Of a DNA stretch of 64,000 nucleotides, positions 36,479 to 46,126 are shown in pieces (positions within the stretch are counted from its first letter, which is position 1; each line of letters opens with the position of its first letter). A model generated the notes under the pieces. That model made no database searches. It was not told the DNA's origin and was given only the letters and a program-made list of their open reading frames with translations. The stretch covers positions 75,778-139,777 of the forward strand of contig CAZMGY010000012.1 in NCBI GenBank assembly GCA_964565945.1, in the 5' to 3' direction. This DNA comes from CAZMGY01 sp964565945 [NCBI: uncultured bacterium] (GTDB taxonomy: Bacteria; GCA-001730085). The translations under genes were made by a program, and so were the position numbers.

Positions 36479-37417
36479 ATGTCTCAGGTTGGAAAAAATC
36501 CATTACACAGAGATTATGTTAAGAAAACAGGGATTTACGCCTTTTTAATTTTGTTGGGTGTAACGATGGTTTTGCCATTTATTTGGATGGTGTCCACCTC
36601 CTTAAAGGTTCCTGGGGACGTGTTCACTTACCCTCCTGAGTGGATTCCTTCTCCGATTGAATTTGGTAACTACATCAAGGCTTGGTTGGCGGTTCCTTTT
36701 GGCCGTGGCTATGTGAATAGTATTATTGTGGCGGTGGCGACCACCTTGGGCCAAGTGTTCACCTGTTCAATGGCTGCGTTTGCGTTTGCACGTTTGCAGT
36801 TTCCTGGTCGGGACAAGCTCTTTTTTGGGTATTTGGCTACGATGATGATTCCAGGTGATGTGACAATGATTCCTGTCTTTATTTTGCTTAAAAAATTGCC
36901 CGAGTGGTTGAATACGGTGTTTAGTCCTGTTAATCAGTGGTGGTCACAAGACATGTATCTATTTGGTGAGTTTTTTGTTGGCAAACCGATTGGGATTGAT
37001 TCTTACTTTGCTTTGATTGCTCCAGGTTTGTTCACCGCTTATGGAACATTCATGTTGCGTCAATTTTTCATGAATATTCCTCGCGATTTGGAAGATGCTG
37101 CTAAAATTGATGGTTGTAGTTTATTCGGGATTTATTGGCGTGTGATTTTGCCTCTATCCAAAGCGGCTTTGGCGACATTGATCACCTTTACGTTCATGGG
37201 CTCTTGGAAGAGCTTTATCTGGCCTTTGATTGTGACAAATAGCATTGAGTTAAAAGTCTTACCAGTGATGTTGCAAGCGTTTCAGGGATCTTATAACACT
37301 GAGTGGACCTTACTGATGGCAGGTAATATCATCATGTTGATGCCGATCATTTTGGTGTTTATCTTTAATCAGCGTTTCTTTGTCGAAGGGATTCAGCTCG
37401 GTGCCGTTAAAGGATAA
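36479..37417 (+). CDS. Sugar ABC transporter permease, MalG/UgpE type
   Basis: A 312-residue second CUT1 permease. It starts 'MSQVGKNPLHRDYVKK' then membrane helices, with the hallmark 'MVLPFIWMVSTSLK'. The EAA loop is 'LEDAAKIDGCSLFGIYWRVI'. An insert around 150-190 ('SPVNQWWSQDMYLFGEFF') is larger than in typical MalG. It forms the membrane channel with the preceding permease. Its 3' end overlaps the next gene. Confidence 0.93.
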   Translation: MSQVGKNPLHRDYVKKTGIYAFLILLGVTMVLPFIWMVSTSLKVPGDVFTYPPEWIPSPIEFGNYIKAWLAVPFGRGYVNSIIVAVATTLGQVFTCSMAAFAFARLQFPGRDKLFFGYLATMMIPGDVTMIPVFILLKKLPEWLNTVFSPVNQWWSQDMYLFGEFFVGKPIGIDSYFALIAPGLFTAYGTFMLRQFFMNIPRDLEDAAKIDGCSLFGIYWRVILPLSKAALATLITFTFMGSWKSFIWPLIVTNSIELKVLPVMLQAFQGSYNTEWTLLMAGNIIMLMPIILVFIFNQRFFVEGIQLGAVKG

Positions 37418-38114
37418 TCACCCCTCTCAAGGCGAGCTTCTGCAACGAATTGTTCAACGGACCTTTTGGTTGTTTTATGATCATATCTGGCTTTGGTGTG
37501 GAGTTGGTTTGATTGCCTATAGTTTGTCGTTCACATTAATTTTGATGCCCTTAGTGATAGCTCCTCTGTTTCAGATGGCTAGTTTTGCTCTCAAACAAAA
37601 CTATACCCAACTGAATGTGAAGCGTTTTCTTAAGTTAATCCTTCATCCTAATCTAAAAGCTTTAGCTTATATGATTGGAATTTTGGTGCTTATTCTCGCT
37701 TTTATAGCCACTTTTCAGTTTTATATGCGTTTGCCCCAGAATATGATTTGGCTCAAGATATTGAGCTCTAGTGTGGTTTTTTGGGTGGTGGTTACGATCG
37801 CTATGATGATTCCAACTTTATTAAGTCTTTGGTCCACCGAAACCGATCTTGGTTGGTGGACGACCTGGAAATATGCCTTTTTTGGTTTAATGGCTTATCC
37901 TTTATTGTCGATAGGAACTTTGGGCTTTTTCTGCATTCTAACCTTGTTTTGTGCGGTCTCTTTGGTGGGTTTGGTGGTGATCTGGATGCCACTTAGCGTT
38001 CTTTTGTGGTACAATTTATTCTATGTGGTCTTTGTTGATTCGAAGAATGATTTCGAAGAAACAATTGAAGGTCTTGATGATCGTTTTTGGTGCGAACTTT
38101 TCTCGGTTTCTTAA
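37401..38114 (+). CDS. YesL/DUF624-like membrane protein
   Basis: A protein of about 237 residues with five or six hydrophobic helices ('GLIAYSLSFTLILMPLVIAPLF', then 'YMIGILVLILAFIATFQFY' and others) and an acidic C-terminal tail. The pattern of a short N-terminal helix, 'PLFQMASFAL' and a polar 'TDLGWWTTWKYAF' segment resembles YesL/DUF624, which is typically encoded beside CUT1 sugar permeases. The GTG at 37401 or TTG at 37380 both overlap the permease gene, so translation is probably coupled. Function in the family is unproven; an accessory role in transport is inferred. Confidence 0.68.
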   Translation: MPLKDNHPSQGELLQRIVQRTFWLFYDHIWLWCGVGLIAYSLSFTLILMPLVIAPLFQMASFALKQNYTQLNVKRFLKLILHPNLKALAYMIGILVLILAFIATFQFYMRLPQNMIWLKILSSSVVFWVVVTIAMMIPTLLSLWSTETDLGWWTTWKYAFFGLMAYPLLSIGTLGFFCILTLFCAVSLVGLVVIWMPLSVLLWYNLFYVVFVDSKNDFEETIEGLDDRFWCELFSVS

Positions 38115-39310
38115 CAACACACGCGATTGCGGCCGCTTTCTTTTGCATGATAAAGGCATTGATCGCTAATGTCGATCAAGCCTTGAACACTTTGAGCTTG
38201 ATCTGGATAACTAGCGAGTCCCAGGCTGATCGTCATTTGAAGCTCTTTGCCGTAGGCTTGAAAGGTGCGTTGCTCGACATCGACACGTAATCGCTCGGCA
38301 ATCACCTGGGTATCTTCGAGGGAGGCTTCGGGAAGAAGGACGCAGAATTCTTCACCACCATAACGGCAGATCAAGTCCATTTCGCGTACGTTAGCACGAA
38401 TCAGGGACGTTAACTCTTTAAGAACCACATCGCCCACTAAGTGCCCATAATTATCGTTGTAGGATTTGAAATGGTCGATATCGATCATCAAACAAGAGAG
38501 AGGAAGTTTGTGATTGATCGAGCGTTGCAACTCCTCCTGAAAGCGAGTCATAAAATGGCGACGCAAATAAGCCTGAGTGAGGCTGTCTGTGATCGATAAA
38601 CGCTCAACTTGCTCGTAAAGTTGATTCTTGTGGATATCAAGAGCGAGCTGAGAGCCAATGATGCGTGCTTTTTCGATGTCGCGGGGATCAATGTTTTCTA
38701 AGGTCATAACGGCAATGGCCTCTTCTTTAACTCGTAAGGGAATGGCCATAAAAGAACTTACATGCGGATCTAACTCCATATTGGAGGCCATAAAATTGGT
38801 TTTGGTGTCGAAAATAAGAATTTCGGTCATATTGTTTTCCTGCATGGTGTTGCATATTTTGTAGTCTTGTTCTTGCGGCTTTAGGTAAAGGGCCGCATTT
38901 TCATCATGAACCGTTTCGCTACTAATTTCAATGATTTTATGTAGGGTCAAACTTTCGAATTTTTTAGAGTCAGTTTGTAATAAGATCACTTTGATCCGGC
39001 GGCAATGCAAAATATTCCAAATTTTATTTTTAAGTAGAGGTGCTTTTTCGCGAAACTTCAAAGACGCACTTAAATCTTTAGAGATTTCATAAAGGCTGGC
39101 CGTTGACTGATGTAGCTGTTCGAGATGATGATTTTTAGCAAGAATGGTGTCGTTATGCTGTCGAAGCTTATCGAGCTCTTCTTTGCCTTTGCGCATTTGA
39201 ATAAGGAGTTCCTCTTCTTCTTCTTGAACTTTAAAGAGATAAATTAAAAATAACTTTACCCCCAAAAAGATAGCGACGGCTGTGAGAATAATATGAATCA
39301 CATACAACAT
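38111..39310 (-). CDS. Membrane-anchored GAF-GGDEF diguanylate cyclase
   Basis: A 399-residue protein: one N-terminal transmembrane helix (about 3-27), a coiled coil rich in Glu/Lys (28-75), a GAF-like sensor (about 85-220) and a GGDEF domain. The active site reads 'YGGEEF', and an I-site 'REMD' lies five residues before it, so product inhibition is expected. It probably makes cyclic-di-GMP in response to a ligand sensed by GAF. Its 3' end is convergent with the YesL-like gene (4-base overlap) and its 5' end overlaps the next GGDEF gene by 13 bases. Confidence 0.92.
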   Translation of the reverse strand: MLYVIHIILTAVAIFLGVKLFLIYLFKVQEEEEELLIQMRKGKEELDKLRQHNDTILAKNHHLEQLHQSTASLYEISKDLSASLKFREKAPLLKNKIWNILHCRRIKVILLQTDSKKFESLTLHKIIEISSETVHDENAALYLKPQEQDYKICNTMQENNMTEILIFDTKTNFMASNMELDPHVSSFMAIPLRVKEEAIAVMTLENIDPRDIEKARIIGSQLALDIHKNQLYEQVERLSITDSLTQAYLRRHFMTRFQEELQRSINHKLPLSCLMIDIDHFKSYNDNYGHLVGDVVLKELTSLIRANVREMDLICRYGGEEFCVLLPEASLEDTQVIAERLRVDVEQRTFQAYGKELQMTISLGLASYPDQAQSVQGLIDISDQCLYHAKESGRNRVCC

Positions 39311-40731
39311 ATTTGATTACGTCCTTCAGCTTTGGCTTGATAAAGCCCCTTGTCGGCCAAATTAATCAATTCTCTGGGCAGCATAGCATCCTGAGGGAAG
39401 GTGGCAATACCTCCACTGATACTGATTTGTGTTTCTACTTGCCTTAAAACGATAGTGGCTGATTCCACTTTGATGCGCACATTCTCCAGAACCTTTTGAG
39501 CCTGTTCTTTGGTGTGTTCGGGCAGAAGTATAGCAAATTCCTCTCCACCATAACGAGCCACAATTCCTACTTCGGAAAGTTCTTTTTTAAGCAAATTGGC
39601 TAGGAAAATGAGAACCTTATCTCCAGAAGAATGACCATACTGATCATTATATTTTTTGAAGAAGTCAATATCAATGAGGGCAATTGAAAGGGCTGTTTGG
39701 GAATGTATGCTACGGCTTAGTTCTTTGTCAAATTGTTCGGAAAAGTACTTGCGTACATAGAGTCCTGTCAGACTATCCTTGATAGCTAAATCCAATGTTT
39801 GTTGGTAAAGACGCGCGTTGGTGATGGCTTTGTTGGTCAAATAGGCCAAAATATTTAAAAGCCTTAAATCATCCATCGCAAAGGTGGTTTTTTCCTGGGA
39901 TTGTATGCGAAGCAGGCCAATGCACTGATTTTCCGAGATAAGTGGTGATGAAATAAGAGACTGGAAGGGTAAATCATTTCGATCCGAAAGCCCTTGAAAA
40001 CGAAAGTCTTTGTGAACATCTGTGACCAAAAGAGGGATTTTGTGTTTTAGCACCCAGCCATCATAGGCATCGCCTTCTTTGTAGAAGGATTCTTGGTGAT
40101 GGTCGTTTGAGCTCCAGCGAAGTTGAATTTTGCGGGAGTTTGGTTGATTCAAATAAAACAGAATGTAATCCCTTTTGTTAATAATGCTTTTGTTGGTGAT
40201 AAGGTTAATGATTTGTTCTTCGTTGAGCGATGTGTTGAGTGTGTTGAGTACCTTGTGGAGCAGTGAATAACGTTGAATCAACTCGTTGAGACTAGATGTT
40301 TCTAGCTGGTTTTTTTCGAAAAACTTGCTAAGTTCATTGTAATTTTCTTTAGTGCTTTGGATCGATTGTGTGTAGGTGTAGGTGCTTAGATCGTCTTTGC
40401 GTTTGAGTAGGGAAATGCTCATGATCATCATGACATGAAGGGGGATGTGCCAATAAAAAAAGTTAAGCTCAAACGGGAAGGCTACGGCTAATAAAAATAA
40501 CGAAAGAATGGCCCATATGACCCAAGCCATAGTGACATAGCCGAGTAAGATCACTGGCCAATAGATGAAAGAAGCGATCAATAGCAATAGGTTGCTCATC
40601 ACTAAAATGAGTGAAGGGCGTGTTGTTAGTGTTTGATGAAAGAGAATCGATAGGACAATGTAAAAAATAACATACAATATCCCAAAGAAAACAAGTTGAT
40701 TACTAACCTTTATCTGGCGCTCTTGAGACAT
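39298..40731 (-). CDS. Multi-pass membrane GAF-GGDEF protein lacking an I-site
   Basis: A 477-residue protein with about five N-terminal helices (15-120), a coiled linker, a GAF domain (about 165-300) and a C-terminal GGDEF domain. The catalytic 'YGGEEF' is intact. The five-residue-upstream RxxD inhibitory site is replaced by 'SEVG', so feedback inhibition is predicted to be lost. It is translated first and overlaps the other GGDEF gene by 13 bases, making a coupled pair with different feedback properties. The ATPase gene of the sugar importer lies just upstream on the same strand. Confidence 0.9.
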   Translation of the reverse strand: MSQERQIKVSNQLVFFGILYVIFYIVLSILFHQTLTTRPSLILVMSNLLLLIASFIYWPVILLGYVTMAWVIWAILSLFLLAVAFPFELNFFYWHIPLHVMMIMSISLLKRKDDLSTYTYTQSIQSTKENYNELSKFFEKNQLETSSLNELIQRYSLLHKVLNTLNTSLNEEQIINLITNKSIINKRDYILFYLNQPNSRKIQLRWSSNDHHQESFYKEGDAYDGWVLKHKIPLLVTDVHKDFRFQGLSDRNDLPFQSLISSPLISENQCIGLLRIQSQEKTTFAMDDLRLLNILAYLTNKAITNARLYQQTLDLAIKDSLTGLYVRKYFSEQFDKELSRSIHSQTALSIALIDIDFFKKYNDQYGHSSGDKVLIFLANLLKKELSEVGIVARYGGEEFAILLPEHTKEQAQKVLENVRIKVESATIVLRQVETQISISGGIATFPQDAMLPRELINLADKGLYQAKAEGRNQICCM

Positions 40732-40772
40732 AGGCTCTGGACCCCCAAATAGTTTTTTTATCTATGTTTGTG

Positions 40773-41879
40773 TTACACAATGAGATTTTTTGAATCAATA
40801 TCGAAGAAGTGAATCTTGCTCATATCTAAGACAAATTCAATTTCTTGATTGATAGATACTTGGCTATTGGAATTCACTTTGGCAATCACAGTTTCTCCCA
40901 ACACTTTCAAATAAAGAAAAATCTCTGCACCCATAGGTTCAATCATCTCGACGCGTGCTTTAAAAATGTTGTCGGTTGGGTTGTCTGTGACGAAGAGTTT
41001 GTCGTAAATATCCTCAGGACGCACACCAAAGGTAACTTTTCTATTGGCATAAGGTGTCAGTTTTTCTTCCATGTCTTTAATGATGCGAACTTTAAAGTTA
41101 TCTTGCAAGCCCTGGAAGTAAAGACCCTTTTTATCTTTCACAACAAGACCTGCTAAAAAGTTCATGGGTGGGGTGCCGATAAAGCTGGCAACAAATTTAT
41201 TGGAAGGGTTTTGATAGAGGGGAATAGGAGCATCAACCTGTTGAATGATACCATCCTTCATAACAACGATACGATCACCCATTGTCATGGCCTCAGCCTG
41301 ATCGTGAGTTACGTAGATCATTGTGGCTTTAAGACGAGTATGAAGTTTGCTCAATTCGCTACGCATTTCGGTTCTCATTTTAGCATCCAAGTTACTCAAA
41401 GGTTCATCGAACAAGAAGACTTTGGGTTTACGCACAATGGCACGACCTACCGCGACGCGCTGGCGTTGACCACCAGACAATTGGCGAGGTTTGCGATGCA
41501 ACAATTCGGTGATATTAAGAATTTCAGAGGCTTCTTGCACACGATGGTGAATTTCGGTTTTGGGATAGTTGCGTAGTTTGAGACCAAAAGCCATGTTATC
41601 AAAAACAGTCATGTGTGGGTAAAGGGCATAATTTTGAAAAACCATAGCAATATCGCGATTTTTAGGCGAAACATGGTTGATCAGGGTATCCTCGATGAAC
41701 ATTTCGCCCGAAGAGATATCTTCTAGTCCAGCCACCATGCGAAGGGTTGTAGATTTTCCACAGCCCGAAGGTCCGACCAAAACTACAAATTCTTCATCTT
41801 TGATTTCCAAATTTACATTTTTGACAGCATGAAAATCATCGTAAAACTTATCGACATTATTGAGCAATACGCGAGCCAT
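40773..41879 (-). CDS. MalK/UgpC-type sugar ABC ATPase
   Basis: A 368-residue ATPase that energises CUT1 importers. Walker A 'GPSGCGKST', Q-loop 'VFQNYALYPHMTVFDNM', signature 'LSGGQRQRVAVGRA', Walker B 'FLFDEPLSNLD' and the H-loop 'YVTHDQAEAMTM' are complete. A C-terminal TOBE region ('TFGVRPEDIYD') follows and often couples transport to regulation. The frame stays open to 41939, but the promoter is placed so that transcription starts near 41935, so the ATG at 41879 is chosen. Nine C separate a GAGGAG ribosome site from that ATG. Confidence 0.92.
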   Translation of the reverse strand: MARVLLNNVDKFYDDFHAVKNVNLEIKDEEFVVLVGPSGCGKSTTLRMVAGLEDISSGEMFIEDTLINHVSPKNRDIAMVFQNYALYPHMTVFDNMAFGLKLRNYPKTEIHHRVQEASEILNITELLHRKPRQLSGGQRQRVAVGRAIVRKPKVFLFDEPLSNLDAKMRTEMRSELSKLHTRLKATMIYVTHDQAEAMTMGDRIVVMKDGIIQQVDAPIPLYQNPSNKFVASFIGTPPMNFLAGLVVKDKKGLYFQGLQDNFKVRIIKDMEEKLTPYANRKVTFGVRPEDIYDKLFVTDNPTDNIFKARVEMIEPMGAEIFLYLKVLGETVIAKVNSNSQVSINQEIEFVLDMSKIHFFDIDSKNLIV

Positions 41880-41941
41880 GGGGGGGGGCTTCTCCTCTTC
41901 ACCAAAAGTCACACACCTAAATAATTTAAATATACCCAACT

Positions 41942-41970
41942 ATTATAATCAATTGTTAATTTTTAGTCAA
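41942..41970 (-). promoter_or_regulatory. Promoter of the sugar ABC ATPase gene
   Basis: On the minus strand TTGACT (41970-41965), 17 bp, TATAAT (41947-41942). Near consensus. Start of transcription is expected near 41935. Confidence 0.85.
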
Positions 41971-42112
41971 ATATGATTTCCTATTCATGCTGGAGTGAGT
42001 CGTTTTTAAGTCAGTCCAGGACAGAGCCGATCAACCCCTAATTTAGGGATCAATGAGTAGATCCCGTGGTTAAGCCAGGGGATGAGGAAGTTTGATAGCA
42101 TAGGTGTTTTCT

Positions 42113-43927
42113 TTAGCCTTGCCGTTTTTTCTTTTTGCGCTCATTTTCATCCAGAATGGCTTTGCGTAAACGAATATTCTCAGGAGTCACTTCCACCAAT
42201 TCATCATCATTTATAAAAGCAATGCATTGTTCCAAAGACATAAGGGGTGGAGGAGTTAGTGTGATATTGTCGTCTGAGCCTGATGCACGTACGTTGGTCA
42301 ACTTTTTACCTTTGGAGGGATTCACCACCATATCTTCTTCACGGGAGTTTTCTCCAATAATTTGACCTTTGTAGACATTGATGGCTGGACCTAAAAAGAG
42401 CTTGGCCCGATCTTGCAAATTGGACAGTGCGTAGCTATTGGTGGTTCCATTTTCCATCACGATGATAGCCCCATTTTTACGATTTTTGATGTCACCAGCA
42501 TAGGGACCGTATTCACTAAAAACGTAGTTCATTTGTCCCATCCCTTTGGTGTCTGTCATAAACTCGGACTTGAAACCAAGTAGTCCACGGGTTGGAATTT
42601 TGTACTTAATGCGTGTTAGGTCACGGTCTTGCTCCATTGAAAGCAAGTGCCCTTTACGTGTGCCAAGGTTTTCGATCACTTTGCCGCTGTATTCGTCATC
42701 GACATCAACGGTGAGCTCTTCGTAGGGTTCGAGGCGTTGACCTTCTTCTTCCTTAAAAATTACTTTGGGGCGTGTGACTTGAAATTCGTAACCTTCACGT
42801 CGCATTTTTTCGATCAGTACAGATAAATGCAATTCTCCACGTCCAGCCACTTCAAAACCAACTGTCTCTTTAAGCTCGGTCACTTTAAGCGCAATGTCGG
42901 TGAGTGTCTCTTTCTCCAAACGATCTTTGATATGGCGAGAAGTGACATAATCGCCTTCACGACCAGAAAAAGGCGAATCATTCGGAATAAAATGCATCGT
43001 CAGCGTGGGGGGATCAATGAGAACCGCAGGAAGTGGTTGAGGGTTTTGCGGGTCTGTTACCGTTTGACCTACGGTGATGGATTCTACTCCAGCAATAGCA
43101 ACAACATCACCAGCTTGTGCGTTATCAATCTCTTTCATGTCGTTGCCCTTGAAGTGATAAATTTTAGTGATGCGACAGGCTGTTCTCGCTTCATCATCAC
43201 CGCTTGTTACTAAAATTTCTTGATTTATTTTGAGGGTGCCTTGGAAAATACGCCCAATAGCTAAGCGACCCAGAAAGGAAGAATAACTGATTGAACTGAT
43301 CAAAAGTTGCAAGGGTTGATCAAGAGCTCCTTGAGGTGCCAGAACTTCTTTGACAATAGTATCAAAGAGGGGTTCCATGTTAACGTTTTCGTCTTCGAGT
43401 CTGTATTTGGCATAACCATCGCGAGCCGAAGCATACATGAGCGGAAAGTCTAAAAGTTCATCTGGAGCGTCCAGTTGAACCATAAGGTCGAAAACTTGAT
43501 CGTGGACCCAGTCGCAACGCGACGCTGGCTTATCTATCTTATTGATCACAACGATTACTTTAAGTTTGAGTGCTAAGGCCTTTTTTAAAACAAAATAGGT
43601 TTGAGGCATCGGGCCTTCGGCCGCATCCACCAAAAGAAGAACTGCATCGGCCATTTGCAAAACGCGCTCGACTTGTCCACCAAAATCGGCGTGGCCCGGG
43701 GTGTCGATGATATTGATGCGGTGCCCTTTGTAATCAAAGGAGCCATTTTTGGCTGTGATCGTGATTCCGCGTTCACGCTCTTGATCCATGGAGTCCATCA
43801 TGCGTTCAGCAACATTTTGATTGTTGCGGAACAGACCACTTTGGCGAAAAAGCTGATCCACAAGTGTTGTTTTACCGTGGTCAACGTGGGCAATAATGGC
43901 AATATTACGGATATCGGACTGGTTCAC
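42113..43927 (-). CDS. typA: Ribosome-associated GTPase TypA/BipA
   Basis: A 604-residue translational GTPase that assists 50S assembly and stress adaptation. G1 '[10 protein letters not shown]', the switch I region '[11 protein letters not shown]', G3 'DTPGHADF' and G4 'NKID' are intact. The EF-G-like domains include '[20 protein letters not shown]' and the BipA-specific C-terminus '[16 protein letters not shown]'. It ends in the basic tail typical of the family. A near-consensus promoter precedes it and an AAGGAG lies close to the ATG. Confidence 0.97.
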   Translation of the reverse strand: MNQSDIRNIAIIAHVDHGKTTLVDQLFRQSGLFRNNQNVAERMMDSMDQERERGITITAKNGSFDYKGHRINIIDTPGHADFGGQVERVLQMADAVLLLVDAAEGPMPQTYFVLKKALALKLKVIVVINKIDKPASRCDWVHDQVFDLMVQLDAPDELLDFPLMYASARDGYAKYRLEDENVNMEPLFDTIVKEVLAPQGALDQPLQLLISSISYSSFLGRLAIGRIFQGTLKINQEILVTSGDDEARTACRITKIYHFKGNDMKEIDNAQAGDVVAIAGVESITVGQTVTDPQNPQPLPAVLIDPPTLTMHFIPNDSPFSGREGDYVTSRHIKDRLEKETLTDIALKVTELKETVGFEVAGRGELHLSVLIEKMRREGYEFQVTRPKVIFKEEEGQRLEPYEELTVDVDDEYSGKVIENLGTRKGHLLSMEQDRDLTRIKYKIPTRGLLGFKSEFMTDTKGMGQMNYVFSEYGPYAGDIKNRKNGAIIVMENGTTNSYALSNLQDRAKLFLGPAINVYKGQIIGENSREEDMVVNPSKGKKLTNVRASGSDDNITLTPPPLMSLEQCIAFINDDELVEVTPENIRLRKAILDENERKKKKRQG

Positions 43928-43963
43928 ATTTAAACTCCTTTTATTATAGATAATTTACTAACA

Positions 43964-43992
43964 ATTTTACGTTAAACCTGGTGCGGGGTCAA
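43964..43992 (-). promoter_or_regulatory. Promoter of typA
   Basis: On the minus strand TTGACC (43992-43987), 17 bp, TAAAAT (43969-43964), about 37 bp before the typA ATG. Confidence 0.85.
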
Positions 43993-44477
43993 GCATGGAT
44001 TTAGTGTGAAACTTTTACACTTCACACGAGATTAAGAGATGTGTTGTAGAATACAAGACCGTTGCAAAATAAATTAAAACCTACCCAGACACCCTCAATT
44101 ATCACATTTTTCTAAAATATAACGATTTTTTCTTATTTTTTAACTTGTCTTTGCCTGTTTTTTCCCAAAATCATCTAAATAATGTTACTTTGGGCGCAAC
44201 TCTGCATCTCGTTCACGCACAATACACTTGCTTTGCCATTAAGTTCGGTATTTGGCCATGTTTATCTTTACGGGTTCTATGAGTAATAAATGGTTGAGAG
44301 AATTAGAGGGTTTGCTTCTTTATTTACTATAGGTTTATTTGATCAAATAGGTATTTTTTGGGTGATATTTTGCAATGATCTTAATAATTATTGCCCCCCA
44401 TGCCCATCCATTCAGGTATAATGAATCTATATTGTTGGAGTTGTTATTGGATTAAGTAAAAAAAAGGAAATGATGAT
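43993..44477. other. Gene-poor AT-rich stretch before an accessory lipoprotein
   Basis: No credible coding frame, tRNA or strong hairpin was seen. It holds T-rich runs and, near its end, a perfect TATAAT (44417-44422) about 60 bp before the lipoprotein ATG. The only -35-like TTGCCC (44391-44396) is at an unfavourable 20-bp distance. Confidence 0.5.
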
Positions 44478-44885
44478 ATGAGGATGAGCAAAACGATACC
44501 ATTATTAGGTTTTATTTTTTTTATCTCGACTTGTTTTACAGGATGCTCAACAGTAATGGCCGTTAAAGGTTCCGATAGAAAAGATCTATCCGTTATTGCA
44601 ATCGGAGCAAGCAGAGATAGTGTGATAGCAGAACTAGGCTCCCCTATATTTTCAGAAAAAACAGAAACTGAGTATTATGACATTTTTAATTTTAAGCAGG
44701 GTTCAGGTAAATTTTTAGCCGCAGGGAAAAGTTTGTTATATGGTACAGCAGCCGTATGTACTATTGGACTATCGGAAGTGATTGCTACTCCCTTAGAAGG
44801 ATCATTAAATAACAAAAAAGTTAAACTAAAGATTTTCTACGACGAAAAAAGAAATGTCAAAGAAATTGTTAATATGACAGTCTAA
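44478..44885 (+). CDS. Small lipoprotein in an accessory patch
   Basis: A 135-residue lipoprotein with lipobox 'CFTGC' (Cys23). The segment 'VIAIGASRDSVIAELGSP' resembles the helix-turn of SmpA/BamE-like small outer-membrane lipoproteins. It also contains a second hydrophobic stretch ('SLLYGTAAVCTIGLSEVIA'). It lies in gene-poor, more AT-rich DNA next to a dead transposase, so recent acquisition is possible. A BamE-like role is only suggested; I do not recognise an exact family. Confidence 0.65.
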   Translation: MRMSKTIPLLGFIFFISTCFTGCSTVMAVKGSDRKDLSVIAIGASRDSVIAELGSPIFSEKTETEYYDIFNFKQGSGKFLAAGKSLLYGTAAVCTIGLSEVIATPLEGSLNNKKVKLKIFYDEKRNVKEIVNMTV

Positions 44886-45043
44886 TAGTTTTTTCAACGT
44901 AAAAAACTACTTAACCACTATTTTTTTTACTTAAAGCAGTATATTAATGTCTCTTAACACTTGATTAAGCAAGCCGTGGTATTCTGCTTGGCATTCAATC
45001 ATTAGCAGCAAAATTGCCACAAGGCATTTGTTTTGCCCCAAAA

Positions 45044-45973
45044 TCATCTTTTAACCCTTATAATAGGATTTTCACTATCCTCTGCTCTTTTGATTTGGGT
45101 TCTTTGCACGATTAAATCAAAAACTTTGCCTTTGTTGTCTTTAACATCAATAAAATGTTGCCTTTTAAAGATGGTTTGCGCCTCAACATCATTTCCTTGT
45201 TTATCAAGTAAAGGCTGCCACTTATTATTTTTATCAAGCATAATATCTTTGAGGGATTTGCACATCTTTGCTCTAATGGCAAATTCAATGTTGTTGTCAA
45301 AATAATACTCAATGATTTTGCCTTGATAGCCAGCAGTATCAATACGCAACTTATTTACCTTGACACCCTAAGGCAAAGCACTTTAACAGTGTTTTAATAA
45401 ACCAAAGATTGTCTTTTGCTGGTGAAGTATTGCCCGCCCTAAAGTCGGTGGCTACTATTATGCCCTGCTTGGGCAATGTGGCCCAGCATTGGCATATAGC
45501 CCTTGTGTTTTTTATAACTCCATTGGGCATCGGCTTTATTGGCAATCACCTCAGAGGCATCAATATCAAGCGTAATATTTTTACAGTTGTGCAAGGTGGC
45601 AGCGAGCAAAGTTTTATTAACTTCTGATAAGGCTCTAATACCTTGATTGTTTTTACCCAAGCCTCTTAAGCAACTACCAAAATGCCTTGTGGTCTTGGTC
45701 TTTTTTGTTGAAGCAGTAAAAATAAGGCTTTGTCTTTGGCAATATGGATGGTGTCATCCAGACATTTCCCACCTTCGTGTTGACTTAGTAGTAAGGTATT
45801 GATAAAAGTTGAAACTTTAAGAGCAGTATTGCTATTTAAAGCAGAGAAGTGCTGGTCAATGGCTTTTTTTTATCAAGGGTAAGTGATTGCATTAAATGTG
45901 CGGGTGCTAACAAGCCTGTGTGGGCAATTAGAAGTTCGTTGGTGGGGGTGAGTTTATAGTTTAAAATATTCAT
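45044..45973 (-). pseudogene. Dead IS1380-type transposase
   Basis: On the minus strand the conceptual protein begins 'MNILNYKLTPTNELLIAHTG', continues in broken frames through 'LSQHEGGKCLDDTIHIAKDK' and 'NITLDIDASEVIANKADAQW', and ends with 'LRIDTAGYQGKIIEYYFDNN'. These are IS1380-family DDE transposase motifs; 'LDIDA' carries the first catalytic Asp. Several frameshifts separate the pieces, an in-frame stop interrupts the middle, and the 3' third is missing. No convincing terminal inverted repeats were found. The element can no longer move by itself. Confidence 0.85.
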
Positions 45974-46055
45974 AAGCACAGAAGTTTGGTTAATGCTTAG
46001 GTTGAAAGCATTATACCAGTTGGAATTTCTGCGCTTTTTTGTTTTCTATTTTTGG

Positions 46056-46109
46056 AATACCCCCCCCCTCCCCGTTGATTGATTTTATCAACCGGGAGGG
46101 GGGGGTATT
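46056..46109. terminator. GC-homopolymer hairpin, probable terminator
   Basis: An inverted repeat of about 23 bp per arm (aata, C8-9, T, C3-4, GGTTGAT-like; 8-nt loop) lies just past the 3' end of the cyclophilin gene and before the transposase remnant. On the plus strand it is followed by TATTTTTTAT, a U-tract; on the minus strand by TTCCAAAAAT, which is poor. It can terminate plus-strand readthrough and, by strength of the stem alone, may also stop ppi transcription. Confidence 0.65.
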
Positions 46110-46126
46110 TTTTATCTGGTATGCGA

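Noticed and set aside
42036-42048. CCCTAA-T-TTAGGG palindrome after typA
   Set aside because: A one-base centre cannot form an RNA hairpin and no U-tract follows; kept only as a curiosity, not a terminator or telomere-like element.
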